From contig CANQCR010000015.1 of NCBI GenBank assembly GCA_947589735.1, positions 1 through 32,304 of the forward strand: a stretch of 32,304 bases of DNA, written 5' to 3'. Of this stretch, positions 32,056 through 32,304 are shown piece by piece. Position numbers and translations under genes: made by a program. The number at the start of each line of letters is the position of its first letter. Position 1 is the stretch's first letter. Origin of the DNA: an uncultured Bacilli bacterium. Its GTDB lineage: Bacteria; Bacillota_I; Bacilli_A; RF39; UBA660. The notes under the pieces were generated by a model. It had not been told where the DNA came from. It worked only from the letters and a program-made list of their open reading frames with translations, and did no database searches.

Positions 32056-32146
32056 TGGCGGAGAAAGAGGGATTCGAACCCCCGCGCCGTCGCCGACCTC
32101 TCGGTTTTCAAGACCGATCCCTTCAACCAGACTTGGGTATTTCTCC
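32056..32146 (-). tRNA. tRNA-Ser (anticodon UGA)
   Basis: 91 bases with a long variable arm typical of Ser. Acceptor GGAGAAA/TTTCTCC, discriminator G, anticodon stem TCGGT/ACCGA with loop CTTGAAA (UGA), CCA encoded. First gene of the cluster; the order Ser-fMet-Asp-Phe is usual for Bacilli. Confidence 0.96.
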
Positions 32147-32168
32147 ACGTTTTTTTAGATACGTTTTG

Positions 32169-32198
32169 ATTATACCACATACAATTATTTTAAGTCAA
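32169..32198 (-). promoter_or_regulatory. promoter of the four-tRNA unit
   Basis: On the minus strand TTGACT (32198-32193), 18 bases, TATAAT (32174-32169) with a TGG extension, about 23 bases before tRNA-Ser. Confidence 0.8.
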
Positions 32199-32224
32199 CA
32201 TTTTTTTAATTATTATTTACTATT

Positions 32225-32252
32225 AATTGTAGTGTTACAATTGATGTGACAC
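32225..32252. other. two mutually exclusive hairpins at the window end
   Basis: AATTGTA/TACAATT (32225-32242) and GTGTTACA/TGTGACAC (32232-32252) overlap, so only one can form. They lie outside any gene; the neighbouring gene is beyond the window, so their role cannot be judged. Confidence 0.4.
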
Positions 32253-32304
32253 CGATAAGTATATACAAAAAGCGATTGATCCAGTAAAATGTTAATTATC
32301 AACA

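Noticed and set aside
32055-32249. 64-residue frame on the + strand
   Set aside because: It is antisense to tRNA-Ser; the opening residues are the usual false translation of a tRNA gene.

Overview
The window reads as a stretch of chromosome from an AT-rich, low-G+C Gram-positive bacterium of the Bacilli/Bacillota type. Evidence: strong GGAGG-type ribosome sites, promoters close to the TTGACA/TATAAT consensus or with extended -10 boxes, short U-tract terminators, a tRNA cluster in the order Ser-fMet-Asp-Phe, phosphoketolase, rubrerythrin, and a bacterial ProRS of the archaeal/eukaryote-like class. No internal TGA has to be read as Trp, so the standard bacterial code fits. A gut-associated, fermentative, reduced-genome member of Bacilli is my inference; nothing in the sequence names a species.

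Layout. 1-1046: polysaccharide pyruvyl-transferase-like gene whose 5' end carries an exact 66-bp tandem duplication at the window edge. 1078-4109: three single-gene units, glyA, a CAT-fold acetyltransferase and a HAD-like protein, each with its own promoter. 4136-7554: a tightly packed operon of GNAT acetyltransferase, membrane-anchored amidase, small membrane protein, thioredoxin and dCMP deaminase. 7555-7849: a 0.3-kb intergenic element with inverted repeats between two identical terminator stems. 7850-10620: three tandem paralogues with HEXXH zinc-protease motifs. 10670-13021 (-): phosphoketolase. 13122-16202: operon of two unrecognised proteins and a DUF21/CBS membrane protein. 16213-18047 (-): rubrerythrin and a hypothetical protein. 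18280-19375: extracytoplasmic thioredoxin-like protein and a CmpB-like membrane protein. 19388-21056 (-): HD-domain dNTPase and an overlapping hypothetical. 21092-23456 (-): ArsR/SmtB repressor with a metal-exporting P-type ATPase, with a clear operator-promoter. 23611-24075: Nudix hydrolase. 24323-26197 (-): two tandem HipA-like kinase paralogues. 26621-28060: proS. 28179-28922: an MvaI/BcnI-like endonuclease without a methyltransferase. 29029-29185 (-): tRNA-Pro and tRNA-Arg. 29254-31677 (-): a zinc-ribbon, acidic, single-pass membrane protein. 31812-32146 (-): four tRNAs.

How it works together. Housekeeping genes (glyA, proS, trxA, dCMP deaminase, dNTPase, Nudix, xfp, tRNAs) are mixed with small accessory modules. 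The least explained are the HEXXH triplet, the 83-aa/601-aa/DUF21-CBS operon, the HipA-like pair, the lone MvaI-like nuclease and the zinc-ribbon acidic membrane protein. Two genome-wide habits stand out: stop codons lie within the terminator hairpin in many genes, and promoters repeatedly use a TGN-TATAAT extended -10 only about 15-30 bases ahead of the start codon. All family assignments come from motifs read by eye; no database search was run.
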